In this document: positions 52,494-61,833 of the stretch, one piece after another | How positions within the stretch are numbered: position 1 is the first letter of the stretch | How the letters are laid out: every line of letters starts with the position of its first letter | Origin: Shimwellia pseudoproteus | GTDB taxonomy: Bacteria; Pseudomonadota; Gammaproteobacteria; Enterobacterales; Enterobacteriaceae | NCBI RefSeq assembly: GCF_016415625.1 | Contig: NZ_WBXP01000009.1 | Location: 1-64,000, forward strand | DNA: 64,000 bases | Direction: 5' to 3' | Notes under the pieces: model-generated | Databases searched by the model: none | What the model was told of the DNA's origin: nothing | What the model saw: only the letters and a program-made list of their open reading frames with translations | Program-made: the position numbers and the translations under genes

Positions 52494-55181
52494 ATGACAG
52501 GGGAACCCACCCGTCCGGACCCGGACCACTTACTGCACCAGATGAGCCGCCCCTCACGGGGTAAGCTGAAGATCTTTTTTGGCGCCTGTGCCGGGGTGGG
52601 AAAAACCTATGCCATGCTCCAGGAGGCCCAGCGCCTGCATCAGCAGGGGCTGAACATTCTGGTGGGGGTGGTAGAAACCCACGGCCGCCAGGAGACCGCC
52701 GGATTACTGGCGGGGTTGCCTCTGTTGCCCCCCCGGCGCATTTATCACCGGGGCCGCAGCGTACAGGAGTTTGATCTCGACGCCGCCCTGGCCGGCAACC
52801 CGGCACTGGTGCTGGTGGATGAGCTGGCCCACAGTAATGCCCCTGGCTCCCGGCACCCCAAGCGCTGGCAGGATGTGGAAGAGCTGCTGGCGGCGGGGAT
52901 CGATGTTTTTACCACGGTGAATGTTCAGCATCTGGAAAGCCTCAATGACGTGGTGGGCAGCGTCACCGGTGTCCAGGTGCGGGAAACCATTCCGGACCCC
53001 ATTTTTGACGCGGCCGACGAGGTGGTGCTGGTGGACTTGCCCCCGGACGATCTGCGCCAGCGGCTCCACGAGGGCAAAGTGTATATCGCAGGCCAGGCGG
53101 AGCGGGCCATTGATCACTTCTTCCGCAAGGGGAATTTGATTGCCCTGCGTGAACTGGCATTACGCCGCACCGCGGACCGGGTAGACGATCAGATGCGCGC
53201 CTGGCGGGCCGAACGCGGGCGGGAGAAGGTCTGGCACACCCGGGATGCGATACTGCTGTGCATTGGTCATAGCGGCAACAATGACAAACTGGTGCGCACG
53301 GCTGCCCGGCTGGCGGCCAAACTGGGCAGCGCCTGGCACGCGGTGTATGTCGAAACCCCGCGATTGCATCAGCTCCCGCCAGCGCAGCGGCGGCACATCC
53401 TCAGTGCCCTGAGGCTGGCCCAGGAACTGGGAGCAGAAACCGCCACCCTGTCCGATCCCGACCAGGAGAAAGCCCTGGTGCGCTACGCCCGGGACCATAA
53501 CCTCGGCAAGATTATTACCGGCCGCCGCACCACACTGCGCCGCTGGTGGCCACGCGCGCCCTTTGCCGATCGCCTGGCGCGGCTGGCGCCGGAGCTGGAT
53601 ATCATGGTGATCGCCGTGGAAGACCGGCCCCCGGAGGTTAACCTCAAATCCCCGGATACCCGCCCGTTTACCGAGAAATGGCGGGTACAACTGCAGGGGA
53701 TGGTCATGGCGGTGGTGCTGTGTGCCCTGATAACCCTGATAGCCCGGCAATTCCTGATGGCCTTTGATGCCGCCAACCTGGTGATGGTCTATTTACTGGG
53801 GGTGGTGATAATCGCCCTGTTTTACGGGCGCTGGCCCTCGGTGCTCGCCACGGTCATTAATGTGCTCAGTTTCGATCTGTTCTTTATTGCCCCCCACGGA
53901 ACCCTGGCCGTGTCCGATGTGCAGTATTTGCTGACATTCAGTGTGATGCTGGTGGTGGGGCTGACCATCGGTAATTTGACTGCCGGGGTTCGCTATCAGG
54001 CGCGTATCGCCCGCTACCGGGAGCAGCGCACCCGCCATCTGTATGAGATGTCCCGGGCGCTGGCCACCACCCGCTCGGTGCGGGATATCGCCGCCACCAG
54101 TGAACATTTCCTCAGTAACAGCTTCCAGGCCCGTTGCCAAGTGCTTACCCCGAATGAACAGGGCCAGCTGGTGGCCCTAACCGCCCCGGACAGCGAGCCG
54201 TTCTGGGACGATGCCATCGCCCGCTGGAGTGTAGACAAAGGTTTACCCGCCGGGGCCGGCACCGATACCCTCCCCGGCATGCCCTGGCAACTGGTGCCGC
54301 TGCGCACCGCCAGCCAGACCCTCGGCCTGGTGGTGATCGAACCGCAAAATCTGCGCCAGTTGATGGTGCCGGAACAGCAGCGCCTGCTGGAGACGCTTAC
54401 CCTGCTCTGCGCCACCGCGCTGGAGCGCCAGCTGCTGGCCACCAGCGAAGAACAGGCGCGGATCGCCAGTGAGCGTGAACAGATCCGTAATGCGCTGCTG
54501 GCGGCGCTGTCCCACGATCTGCGCACCCCATTAACCGTGCTGTTTGGCCAGGCCGAGATCCTGACCCTTGACCTGGCCAGTGCCGGATCGCCCCATGCCC
54601 ATCAGGCCAGCGAGATCCGCGAATACATTCTCAACACCACCCGGCTGGTGAATAACTTGCTCGATATGGCGCGGATCCAGTCCGGGGGCTTTAACCTGCG
54701 CAAAGAATGGCTTACTCTCGAAGAAGTGGTCGGCAGCGCCCTGAAAACCCTTGAACCGCTCACCGGTACGCACCCGGTAGCGCTGGATATGGTCGATCCG
54801 CTGGCGCTTATCCAGGTGGACGGTTCGCTGTTTGAGCGGGTGCTGATCAACCTGCTGGAAAACGCCATGAAATACGCCGGGCCGGGGGCGCGAATTGGCC
54901 TTCACGCCCGCCGCCAGCAGGCTATGCTGGAAGTGGATATCTGGGATAACGGCCCCGGTATTCCCCCCGGGCAGGAGCAGACCATTTTTGATAAATTCGC
55001 CCGGGGCAGTAAAGAATCCGCCATCCCCGGTGTCGGGCTGGGGCTGGCCATTTGCCGGGCGATAATTGACGTCCACGGCGGCACTATTACGGCAGATAAC
55101 CGCCGGGAGGGTGGCGCGGTATTTCATCTCCGGCTCCCCCAACCGCCCGCCCCCGAACTGGATGACAATGAGGTAACGTGA
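52494..55181 (+). CDS. kdpD: Potassium/turgor sensor histidine kinase KdpD
   Basis: 895-residue sensor kinase. The N-terminal KdpD domain (about 20-230) has Walker A GACAGVGKT, followed by a universal-stress-like domain (about 250-375). Four membrane helices (about 400-495) come next, then a GAF-like region, HisKA with the phosphorylated histidine in LSHDLRTPLTVL, and an HATPase domain (NLLENAMKYAG, GLGLAICRAI). It phosphorylates KdpE at low K+. The start at 52494 (MTGEPTRPDPDHLL) is chosen over an upstream ATG that overlaps kdpC. Confidence 0.97.
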   Translation: MTGEPTRPDPDHLLHQMSRPSRGKLKIFFGACAGVGKTYAMLQEAQRLHQQGLNILVGVVETHGRQETAGLLAGLPLLPPRRIYHRGRSVQEFDLDAALAGNPALVLVDELAHSNAPGSRHPKRWQDVEELLAAGIDVFTTVNVQHLESLNDVVGSVTGVQVRETIPDPIFDAADEVVLVDLPPDDLRQRLHEGKVYIAGQAERAIDHFFRKGNLIALRELALRRTADRVDDQMRAWRAERGREKVWHTRDAILLCIGHSGNNDKLVRTAARLAAKLGSAWHAVYVETPRLHQLPPAQRRHILSALRLAQELGAETATLSDPDQEKALVRYARDHNLGKIITGRRTTLRRWWPRAPFADRLARLAPELDIMVIAVEDRPPEVNLKSPDTRPFTEKWRVQLQGMVMAVVLCALITLIARQFLMAFDAANLVMVYLLGVVIIALFYGRWPSVLATVINVLSFDLFFIAPHGTLAVSDVQYLLTFSVMLVVGLTIGNLTAGVRYQARIARYREQRTRHLYEMSRALATTRSVRDIAATSEHFLSNSFQARCQVLTPNEQGQLVALTAPDSEPFWDDAIARWSVDKGLPAGAGTDTLPGMPWQLVPLRTASQTLGLVVIEPQNLRQLMVPEQQRLLETLTLLCATALERQLLATSEEQARIASEREQIRNALLAALSHDLRTPLTVLFGQAEILTLDLASAGSPHAHQASEIREYILNTTRLVNNLLDMARIQSGGFNLRKEWLTLEEVVGSALKTLEPLTGTHPVALDMVDPLALIQVDGSLFERVLINLLENAMKYAGPGARIGLHARRQQAMLEVDIWDNGPGIPPGQEQTIFDKFARGSKESAIPGVGLGLAICRAIIDVHGGTITADNRREGGAVFHLRLPQPPAPELDDNEVT

Positions 55182-55855
55182 CCAGCGTATTGATAGTCGA
55201 AGATGAAAAAGCCATTTTGCGCTTTCTGCGTACCGCGCTGGAAAGCGACGGCCTGCGGGTGCATGAAGCTGAGACTCTGCAACGGGGGCTAATTGAAGCG
55301 GCCACCCGCAAACCGGAACTCACCATTCTGGATCTCGGTTTGCCGGACGGCGACGGCCTTGATTTTATCCGCGAGGTGCGCCAGTGGTCGACGATGCCTA
55401 TCATTGTATTATCCGCCCGCAGTGACGAGCAGGACAAAATTGCCGCCCTGGATGCCGGGGCGGACGACTACCTCAGCAAACCTTTTGGCATCGGTGAATT
55501 ACAGGCCCGGCTGCGGGTGGCGCTGCGCCGCCACACAACCCCGGACGGCAATGAGGGGCAATTCCAGTTTGCCGACACCTATGTCTCTCTGGCGGCCCAC
55601 CGCGTCACCCGGAGCGGGAATGAAATCCACCTGACCCCCATCGAGTTTCGCCTGCTGGCGGTACTGCTGAACAACGCCGGTAAGGTCATGACCCAGCGCC
55701 AGTTGCTCAATCACGTATGGGGGCCTAACGCCGTGGAGCACAGCCACTATTTGCGAATCTATATGGGCCACCTGCGCCAGAAGCTGGAGCACGATCCGGC
55801 CCGCCCCCGCCATTTGCTCACCGAAACCGGCATCGGCTATCGTTTTATGCTCTGA
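55178..55855 (+). CDS. kdpE: Response regulator KdpE
   Basis: OmpR-family regulator of 225 residues. The receiver domain has acidic residues EDEK, the phospho-acceptor aspartate in LTILDLGLPDGDG (about residue 52) and Lys in LSKPFG. The C-terminal winged helix (about 125-225) includes LTPIEFRLLAVLLNNAGKV. It activates kdpFABC. It overlaps the kdpD end by four bases. Confidence 0.97.
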   Translation: MTSVLIVEDEKAILRFLRTALESDGLRVHEAETLQRGLIEAATRKPELTILDLGLPDGDGLDFIREVRQWSTMPIIVLSARSDEQDKIAALDAGADDYLSKPFGIGELQARLRVALRRHTTPDGNEGQFQFADTYVSLAAHRVTRSGNEIHLTPIEFRLLAVLLNNAGKVMTQRQLLNHVWGPNAVEHSHYLRIYMGHLRQKLEHDPARPRHLLTETGIGYRFML

Positions 55856-55945
55856 CCGCCCGGCGATTGACCTGCGGTTTATTGCTACATCCCGGGCATC
55901 AGGGGGTAGAATTATTCTCTTTAATATTATTAACGGACAATGTTT

Positions 55946-56374
55946 ATGAGCGCCTGGCTTCTCTATGCGCTGCTCTCTGCCGCCAGCGCGGCACTGGTGG
56001 CTATCTGCGGCAAGATAGGATTGCAACATCTGGATGCCAATACCGCGACGGCAGTACGCGCGGTGGTGATGGCCCTGTTTCTGGTGGGGGTGGTGGTGGT
56101 CCAGGGAAAAGTCAGCCTGGTGAGCCAGGTACTGGCGGATCGCAAAGCCCTGTTGTGGATTGTCTGTAGCGGGATAGCCGGAGCGCTCTCCTGGCTGTTC
56201 TACTTTATGGCCATTAAAACCGGCCCGGTGTCCCGGGTGGCCCCCATCGACAAGCTGAGTGTGGTGTTTTCCGTGGTGCTGGCGGTTATCTTGTTTGGGG
56301 AAAAACTGTCCCTGGTGGCCGGGGTGGGCGTGGCGCTGATTGCCGGTGGTGCGCTGATGGTGGCGCTGGGCTGA
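55946..56374 (+). CDS. Short EamA/DMT-family membrane protein
   Basis: 142-residue protein with about five hydrophobic helices, matching a single EamA domain (half the length of a typical ten-helix drug/metabolite transporter). The last segments read PVSRVAPIDKLSVVFSVVLAVILFGEKLSLVAG, split by charged turns. Such half-size members probably act as dimers. Substrate unknown. It stands where E. coli has speF-potE between kdpE and pgm. An alternative ATG lies two codons upstream. Confidence 0.8.
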   Translation: MSAWLLYALLSAASAALVAICGKIGLQHLDANTATAVRAVVMALFLVGVVVVQGKVSLVSQVLADRKALLWIVCSGIAGALSWLFYFMAIKTGPVSRVAPIDKLSVVFSVVLAVILFGEKLSLVAGVGVALIAGGALMVALG

Positions 56375-56415
56375 TTCGCGATTCCCGGTGGGCAGACCTG
56401 ACAATACCAGACGAT

Positions 56416-56443
56416 AAAAAAGGAACGCCGGGGCGTTCCTTTT
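56416..56443. terminator. Bidirectional terminator between the EamA gene and pgm
   Basis: AGGAACGCC and GGCGTTCCT form a 9-bp stem flanked by A5 and T4, suited to both convergent genes. Confidence 0.85.
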
Positions 56444-56467
56444 CGTTATCTGTCAGTAAGCGGGCGC

Positions 56468-58111
56468 TTATTTGGCGTTCTTCAGCACTTCGCTGACAAT
56501 TTCTACCGCTTCTTTTTCGATCTGCTTGCGGTGTTCATCACCGAGGAAGCTTTCACAGTAGATTTTGTAGGCGTCTTCGGTGCCTGACGGACGGGCAGCA
56601 AACCAGCCGTTGTCGGTCATCACTTTCAGGCCACCAATAGAGGCACCGTTACCCGGCGCCGCCGTCAGGCGTGCGGTGATCGGGTCACCGGCCAGGGTGC
56701 TGGCGCTAACCATTTCCGGGGAAAGCTTAGACAGCGCCGCTTTCTGTGCCGAGGAGGCCGACGCCTGTAAACGGTTATAGCTCGGCGCGCCGAAACGGGC
56801 GGCCAGCTCATCGTAATGCTGTTGCGGGTTTTTACCGGTGACCGCCGTGATTTCCGCCGCCAGCAGGCACATGATGATACCGTCTTTGTCGGTAGACCAC
56901 GGGGTGCCGTTAAAGCGCAGGAAAGAGGCCCCGGCGCTTTCTTCACCGCCAAAACCAAAGCTGCCATCGAACAGGCCATCAACAAACCATTTAAAGCCAA
57001 CCGGAACTTCAACCAGTTTACGGCCCAGGTCGTTTACCACCCGGTCAATCATGGCTGAGGAGACCAGAGTCTTCCCTACCGCCACGTCGCTGCCCCACTG
57101 CGGACGATGCTGGAACAGATAATTGATCGCCACCGCCAGATAGTGGTTCGGGTTCATTAGCCCTGCCGGGGTAACGATACCGTGGCGGTCATAATCCGGG
57201 TCATTGGCGAAGGCCAGATCGAACTTGTCACGCAGCGCCAGCAGGCCCGCCATCGCACATTCAGAGGAGCAGTCCATGCGGATAGCGCCGTCTTTATCGA
57301 GGTGCATAAAGCGGAACGTCTGATCAACCTGATCGTTAACAATGGTCAGATCCAGTTTGTAGAACTCGGCAATACGCTTCCAGTATTCAATACCGGAGCC
57401 GCCCAGAGGATCAACACCCAGTTTCAGGCCGGCGTTCTGGATGGCTTTCATATCAACGATATCAGCCAGTCCTTCAATATACGGCTGCACCAGATCCACT
57501 TCTTTTACGTGACCACTGGCCAGGGCTTGCGCCAGCGGTATACGTTTCACGCCGTTGAGGCCATTGGCCAGCAGCGCATTGGCGCGTTCTTCAATCACTT
57601 TGGTGACGTTAGTATCAGCCGGGCCACCGTTCGGCGGATTGTATTTGATACCGCCATCTTCTGGCGGGTTATGGGACGGCGTAATGACAATGCCGTCCGC
57701 CTGCGGGCCAGCTTTCTGGTTATGAACCAGAATCGCATTGGACACCGCCGGGGTCGGCGTAAAGCCGTTATCCTGCTGAACAATCACATCCACACCGTTA
57801 GCGGCCAGCACTTCCAGTACCGAAATAAACGCCGGTTCAGACAGTGCATGCGTATCCTTACCGACATAGCACGGCCCGGTAATCCCGTTGTTAGCGCGGT
57901 TTTCTGCAATCGCCTGGGCAATTGCCAGAATATGCGGCTCGTTAAAGCTGCGGCGCGCTGCGCTGCCGCGGTGCCCTGAGGTACCGAATTTAACGGCATG
58001 TTCTGGATTAGCGGTATCAGGTGCCAGTACATAATACTGGGAGGTCAGTTGAGCAACGTTAATCAAGTCGCTCTGCTGCGCCGGAAGACCGGCACGAGGA
58101 TGGTTAGCCAT
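56468..58111 (-). CDS. pgm: Phosphoglucomutase Pgm
   Basis: Interconverts glucose-1-phosphate and glucose-6-phosphate, linking galactose use and glycogen to glycolysis. It is 547 residues. The phosphoserine loop is [12 protein letters not shown] (about residue 146), the metal loop DPDYDRHG, and the sugar-binding loop GGEESAG (about 392). It lies downstream of seqA in the same direction with a 31-base gap. Confidence 0.98.
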   Translation of the reverse strand: MANHPRAGLPAQQSDLINVAQLTSQYYVLAPDTANPEHAVKFGTSGHRGSAARRSFNEPHILAIAQAIAENRANNGITGPCYVGKDTHALSEPAFISVLEVLAANGVDVIVQQDNGFTPTPAVSNAILVHNQKAGPQADGIVITPSHNPPEDGGIKYNPPNGGPADTNVTKVIEERANALLANGLNGVKRIPLAQALASGHVKEVDLVQPYIEGLADIVDMKAIQNAGLKLGVDPLGGSGIEYWKRIAEFYKLDLTIVNDQVDQTFRFMHLDKDGAIRMDCSSECAMAGLLALRDKFDLAFANDPDYDRHGIVTPAGLMNPNHYLAVAINYLFQHRPQWGSDVAVGKTLVSSAMIDRVVNDLGRKLVEVPVGFKWFVDGLFDGSFGFGGEESAGASFLRFNGTPWSTDKDGIIMCLLAAEITAVTGKNPQQHYDELAARFGAPSYNRLQASASSAQKAALSKLSPEMVSASTLAGDPITARLTAAPGNGASIGGLKVMTDNGWFAARPSGTEDAYKIYCESFLGDEHRKQIEKEAVEIVSEVLKNAK

Positions 58112-58142
58112 TGTCTGTTCCTTTCCATAATTGACGCGAAAA

Positions 58143-58694
58143 TCAGATAGTGCCGCACACTTTCTCGATCAGTTCCGCCGGGAACTGCATGGACTGCATG
58201 ATGTGTTCAACCATCGCGCATTTGCGGCCAGTATTGGTGTTAGTAATCACCCAGTACGGGGTAGCCGGAACCTGTTTCGGTTTGGTCTGGTTACCACTTT
58301 TCAATAATGTTTGCGCGTCAGAAGCGAAATATACGCGGGTCCGACCGTGCAAGGATTCCGTTGCGGCGCCAAAGGCGCTTCCGTCCAGGGAATAAAGGGT
58401 CGTTAAAATTAATAAGAAACGATTAACAGCTTTCTTCTGTTCGGCATACTCATCGGAGAGCATCAGTTCACGCATGGCGCGGACGCGATCCCGGGATTTA
58501 TTCACCGGTTTTTCTGCCGGTGCCGCCGCAGGGGCCGCTACCGTGGCTTTAACAGGCACCACGCTGCCAGAGGCAGACTGAGCAGCAGTGATTTTCAGCA
58601 TACGCCGTAAAATGTCGGACGCGCTCTCACCAATATGCAGAGTGTGGCTGGCAATATAGCGATACAGCTCGTCATCAACTTCAATCGTTTTCAT
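58143..58694 (-). CDS. seqA: Replication initiation negative regulator SeqA
   Basis: Binds hemimethylated GATC pairs and sequesters oriC after initiation. It is 183 residues from the start at 58694 ([17 protein letters not shown]). The N-terminal oligomerisation domain (1-35) is joined by an Ala/Pro linker to the C-terminal DNA-binding domain (about 70-183) with [10 protein letters not shown] and TNTNTGRKC. An ATG 11 codons upstream is in frame but not typical. Confidence 0.96.
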   Translation of the reverse strand: MKTIEVDDELYRYIASHTLHIGESASDILRRMLKITAAQSASGSVVPVKATVAAPAAAPAEKPVNKSRDRVRAMRELMLSDEYAEQKKAVNRFLLILTTLYSLDGSAFGAATESLHGRTRVYFASDAQTLLKSGNQTKPKQVPATPYWVITNTNTGRKCAMVEHIMQSMQFPAELIEKVCGTI

Positions 58695-58990
58695 CTTTAT
58701 CCGGTGCAATAATCTTTCTGAATACAAGTTGTCAGGCGCTTACTTGCCCTTTCAGGCGCGGCGTCCTGGCGTGTCACCTCACCCCAGTCACTGTTTTTTC
58801 AGAGTCTGGAATTTACGGCATTCGCCCAGTCCCGCAAGCCGAAAAATCTGAGAGTAAGCTTAACCCAACCTCCCGTAGCGCGAAACCCGGCCAGTAATAA
58901 TGTTAATTAATCGTTACTTTGCCGCCGGGCAGTAGGTAGAATGCGGAACATGATACCCTAACCTGACCTCAGCCAAAAAAGAACTTTGCC

Positions 58991-59782
58991 ATGAAATTAC
59001 ATGCCCGGGTGCAAACTGCACAACAGATCAACAATAACCTGCCCCTCGTTCTGATCCACGGCCTGTTCGGCAGCCTGGATAATTTAGGGGTGTTGGCCCG
59101 GGATCTCGTGCGCGATCACCCGGTGATGCAAGTTGATCTGCGCAATCACGGGTTATCCCCGCGCAGTAGCGATATGCAGTGGGCAGCGCTGGCGGCGGAT
59201 ATTCTCGACACCATGGATAGCGCCGGATTTGATAAGGCGACGCTGATCGGCCACTCCATGGGCGGTAAGACCGCGATGGCGGTTACTGCCCTGGCGCCGG
59301 ATCGGATTGATAAACTGGTGGCCATTGATATCGCCCCGGTGAATTACCGGGTGCGCCGCCATGACGATATTTTTGCCGGGATTCAGGCTGTCACCGCCGC
59401 CGGGGTCACCAGCCGTCATGACGCCACGGCAATTATGCGTGACAGTATAAAGGAAGATGGGGTTATCCAGTTTCTGCTGAAGTCATTTGTCCAGGGCGAG
59501 TGGCGCTTTAATGTGCCGGTGCTGTGGGAGAATTATGCCGGTATTGTCGGCTGGGATGAAGTTCCCCCCTGGTCACACCCGGCGATGTTTATCTGCGGCG
59601 GCGACTCTCCTTATGTGAAGCCGGAATACCGGGAGGCGATTTTACGCCAGTTCCCCCAGGCCCAGGCCCGCGTGATAGCCGGGACCGGCCACTGGGTGCA
59701 TGCTGAAAAACCCGACACCGTACTGCGGGTTATTCGCCAGTTCCTCTCTTCCGGGGAGGCTTCCGGCCGGGAATCTGCTTAA
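58991..59782 (+). CDS. ybfF: Alpha/beta-hydrolase esterase YbfF
   Basis: 263-residue serine esterase acting on short acyl chains including acyl-CoA esters. The nucleophile elbow is GHSMGG (about residue 89), the oxyanion region is LIHGLFGSLDNLG, and the catalytic histidine lies in GTGHWVHAEKPD near residue 234. It is about nine residues longer than the E. coli protein at the C-terminus (SGEASGRESA). It is divergent from seqA. Confidence 0.94.
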   Translation: MKLHARVQTAQQINNNLPLVLIHGLFGSLDNLGVLARDLVRDHPVMQVDLRNHGLSPRSSDMQWAALAADILDTMDSAGFDKATLIGHSMGGKTAMAVTALAPDRIDKLVAIDIAPVNYRVRRHDDIFAGIQAVTAAGVTSRHDATAIMRDSIKEDGVIQFLLKSFVQGEWRFNVPVLWENYAGIVGWDEVPPWSHPAMFICGGDSPYVKPEYREAILRQFPQAQARVIAGTGHWVHAEKPDTVLRVIRQFLSSGEASGRESA

Positions 59783-59914
59783 AAACCCATCGACTGATTT
59801 TCAGATTAGCCTTACGCGTTGGCGCGCCCTGTTCCCTGTTGTATTATGGCGCGCTAATTAATACGCCCGGACTTACTGTTCCGTCGCCTGTTTCCTCTGG
59901 CAATACTCTTTATC

Positions 59915-60211
59915 ATGGCAAAAGAACAAACGGACCGTACGACACTCGATCTGTTCGCAGATGAACGTCGCCCGGGTCGACCGAAAACGAATCCGTTGTC
60001 ACGTGACGAACAGTTACGCATCAATAAACGGAATCAGCTCAAACGCGATAAAGTCCGCAGGCTTAAGCGTGTGGAACTTAAACTGAATAGTGACGCCGTG
60101 GATGCGCTGAATCAACTGGCGGAAGCGCGTAATATCAGCCGCAGTGAACTTATCGAAATCATGTTGATGGACTTACTCAGCGACACCCTGGCAGGAAAGT
60201 CCCCCCGCTAA
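59915..60211 (+). CDS. ybfE: LexA-regulated protein YbfE
   Basis: 98-residue, highly basic protein, nearly identical to E. coli YbfE over its first 60 residues (MAKEQTDRTTLDLFADERRP). The C-terminal half resembles a ribbon-helix-helix DNA-binding fold. In E. coli it is SOS-induced. I do not see a clear CTGT-N8-ACAG LexA box in the 132 bases upstream, so SOS control is not shown here. Confidence 0.93.
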   Translation: MAKEQTDRTTLDLFADERRPGRPKTNPLSRDEQLRINKRNQLKRDKVRRLKRVELKLNSDAVDALNQLAEARNISRSELIEIMLMDLLSDTLAGKSPR

Positions 60212-60392
60212 CCGAGAATCTGCCGTTCCCCGTGGTGTATCAACACCAAAGGGGAGCCGCCACTTCCATGTCGCAGACTGTGCACTCGGTACTGATAGCA
60301 GTTTCCGCAGCGGGAGCTGTTCTGCTATCATTGTCCGAATCCATGGCATCAAGCAGCCACCCTATTTTAAGATTCAAGAGGTTATCTTACTC

Positions 60393-60923
60393 ATGGCGAT
60401 CGTAGGCATTTTTTTCGGCAGCGACACCGGCAATACCGAAAACATCGCAAAAATGATTCAAAAACAGCTCGGTAAAGATGTTGCTGAGGTGCACGACATT
60501 GCTAAAAGCAGCAAAGAAGATCTGGCCGCTTTTGATATTCTGCTGCTCGGTATTCCGACCTGGTACTACGGTGAAGCTCAGTGTGACTGGGATGACTTTT
60601 TCCCGACCCTGGAAGAAGTAGATTTCACCGGCAAGCTGGTGGCCCTGTTTGGCTGCGGCGATCAGGAAGATTACGCAGAGTATTTCTGTGATGCGCTGGG
60701 CACGATTCGCGACATCATCGAACCGCGCGGCGCTACCATTGTTGGCCACTGGTCTACCGAGGGTTACCACTTTGAAGCCTCTAAAGGCCTGGTGGATGAC
60801 AACCACTTCGTGGGTCTGGCTATTGATGAAGACCGCCAGCCGGAGCTGACCCAGCAGCGTGTTGACGCCTGGGTTAAACAAATCTCCGCAGAAATGCAGC
60901 TCAGTGATATCATCAACGCCTGA
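60393..60923 (+). CDS. fldA: Flavodoxin 1 FldA
   Basis: FMN electron carrier of 176 residues for biotin synthase, methionine synthase activation and isoprenoid enzymes. The FMN phosphate loop is GSDTGNTEN (about residue 10), and the flavin-stacking loops are TWYYGEAQ and FGCGDQEDYAEYF. AAGAGG precedes the ATG. It lies upstream of fur in the same direction, as in E. coli. Confidence 0.98.
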   Translation: MAIVGIFFGSDTGNTENIAKMIQKQLGKDVAEVHDIAKSSKEDLAAFDILLLGIPTWYYGEAQCDWDDFFPTLEEVDFTGKLVALFGCGDQEDYAEYFCDALGTIRDIIEPRGATIVGHWSTEGYHFEASKGLVDDNHFVGLAIDEDRQPELTQQRVDAWVKQISAEMQLSDIINA

Positions 60924-61229
60924 TGATAGCCCGGTGCAGGCTCAGGGCTGCGCCGGGTCATCGGTTTCACCTATAAAAAATATCGATAACAAGAATTGCT
61001 ACAAGTTTTTAACTTTATATCAGAACGCGGTACACTAAAGGCCGCTTTAATGAATGTTTTTTCTTGTGATGCAGTGCTGACATTCGTTCACTAAAGGCTC
61101 TATTTGTGTGATGTTTCGTAGTTTTCATTTAGAATCAGCGGTTCTATAATGAGACGCATTCATCTTTTGTTGTACCCGTTTTTAACTCCCTCAGGGGGCT
61201 AAATCGCTAAGCAACAGGATAACTCCCGC
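60924..61229 (+). promoter_or_regulatory. fldA-fur intergenic region with fur promoter
   Basis: 306 bases between fldA and fur. A G/C-rich imperfect hairpin follows fldA (about 60927-60959). A TATAAT -10 at 61145-61150 overlaps a degenerate Fur-type palindrome AATGAGACGCATT (61148-61160), similar to the E. coli fur autoregulatory site. A 17-codon frame MRRIHLLLYPFLTPSGG (61149-61202) precedes fur. It might correspond to an upstream leader peptide like E. coli uof, but I could not confirm this. Confidence 0.5.
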
Positions 61230-61679
61230 ATGACTGACAATAACAACGCGTTAAAGAAGGCTGGCCTTAAAGTCACACTTCCCCGGCTGAAAATCCTTGA
61301 AGTGTTACAGGTGCCGGCTAACCATCACGTCAGTGCGGAAGAGCTGTACAAACGACTGATCGATATGGGTGAAGAGATTGGGCTGGCCACCGTGTACCGT
61401 GTGCTGAACCAGTTTGATGATGCTGGTATCGTCACCCGGCATAATTTCGAAGGTGGCAAGTCGGTATTTGAACTGACCCAGCAACATCACCACGATCACC
61501 TGATTTGCCTGGACTGTGGCAAAGTGATCGAATTCAGTGATGACTCCATTGAAGTTCGCCAGCGTGAAATCGCGACCCGTCATGGTATTCGCCTGACCAA
61601 CCACAGTCTGTATCTGTATGGCCACTGCGCTGAAGGGGATTGCCGTGAGAATGAACATGCTCACGACGACACTAAGTAA
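61230..61679 (+). CDS. fur: Ferric uptake regulator Fur
   Basis: Iron-dependent repressor of 149 residues. The N-terminal winged helix (about 1-83, TVYRVLNQFDDAGIVTRH) precedes the dimerisation/metal domain with HHHDHLICLDCGK (Cys93 and Cys96 zinc site) and a His-rich tail. Boxes fitting this protein occur upstream of hmuS and gpmA in this window. Confidence 0.98.
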   Translation: MTDNNNALKKAGLKVTLPRLKILEVLQVPANHHVSAEELYKRLIDMGEEIGLATVYRVLNQFDDAGIVTRHNFEGGKSVFELTQQHHHDHLICLDCGKVIEFSDDSIEVRQREIATRHGIRLTNHSLYLYGHCAEGDCRENEHAHDDTK

Positions 61680-61701
61680 CATCAGTCCCCACTGAAAATT
61701 A

Positions 61702-61724
61702 ACCGGGTTATGCCCGGTTTTTTT
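61702..61724 (+). terminator. Terminator after fur
   Basis: ACCGGG and CCCGGT form a 6-bp stem with loop TTATG followed by seven T. Confidence 0.88.
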
Positions 61725-61782
61725 ATCGCTGTTCATCCGGAGGAAATGCAGCGCCGGAAATACGCTAACCATGTCGCCGCAT

Positions 61783-61811
61783 AAAAAACGGTGGCCCCCG
61801 CCACCGTTTTT
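61783..61811 (-). terminator. Terminator of the hexosaminidase gene
   Basis: ACGGTGG and CCACCGT form a 7-bp stem with A and T runs on its two sides, ending the minus-strand gene and possibly backing up the fur terminator. Confidence 0.85.
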
Positions 61812-61833
61812 AAGCATCCCCTGCCGCGGCAGG

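Noticed and set aside
59783..59914. Possible LexA box in front of ybfE
   Set aside because: CTGT occurs at two places but without a partner ACAG at the required spacing, so I do not call a site.
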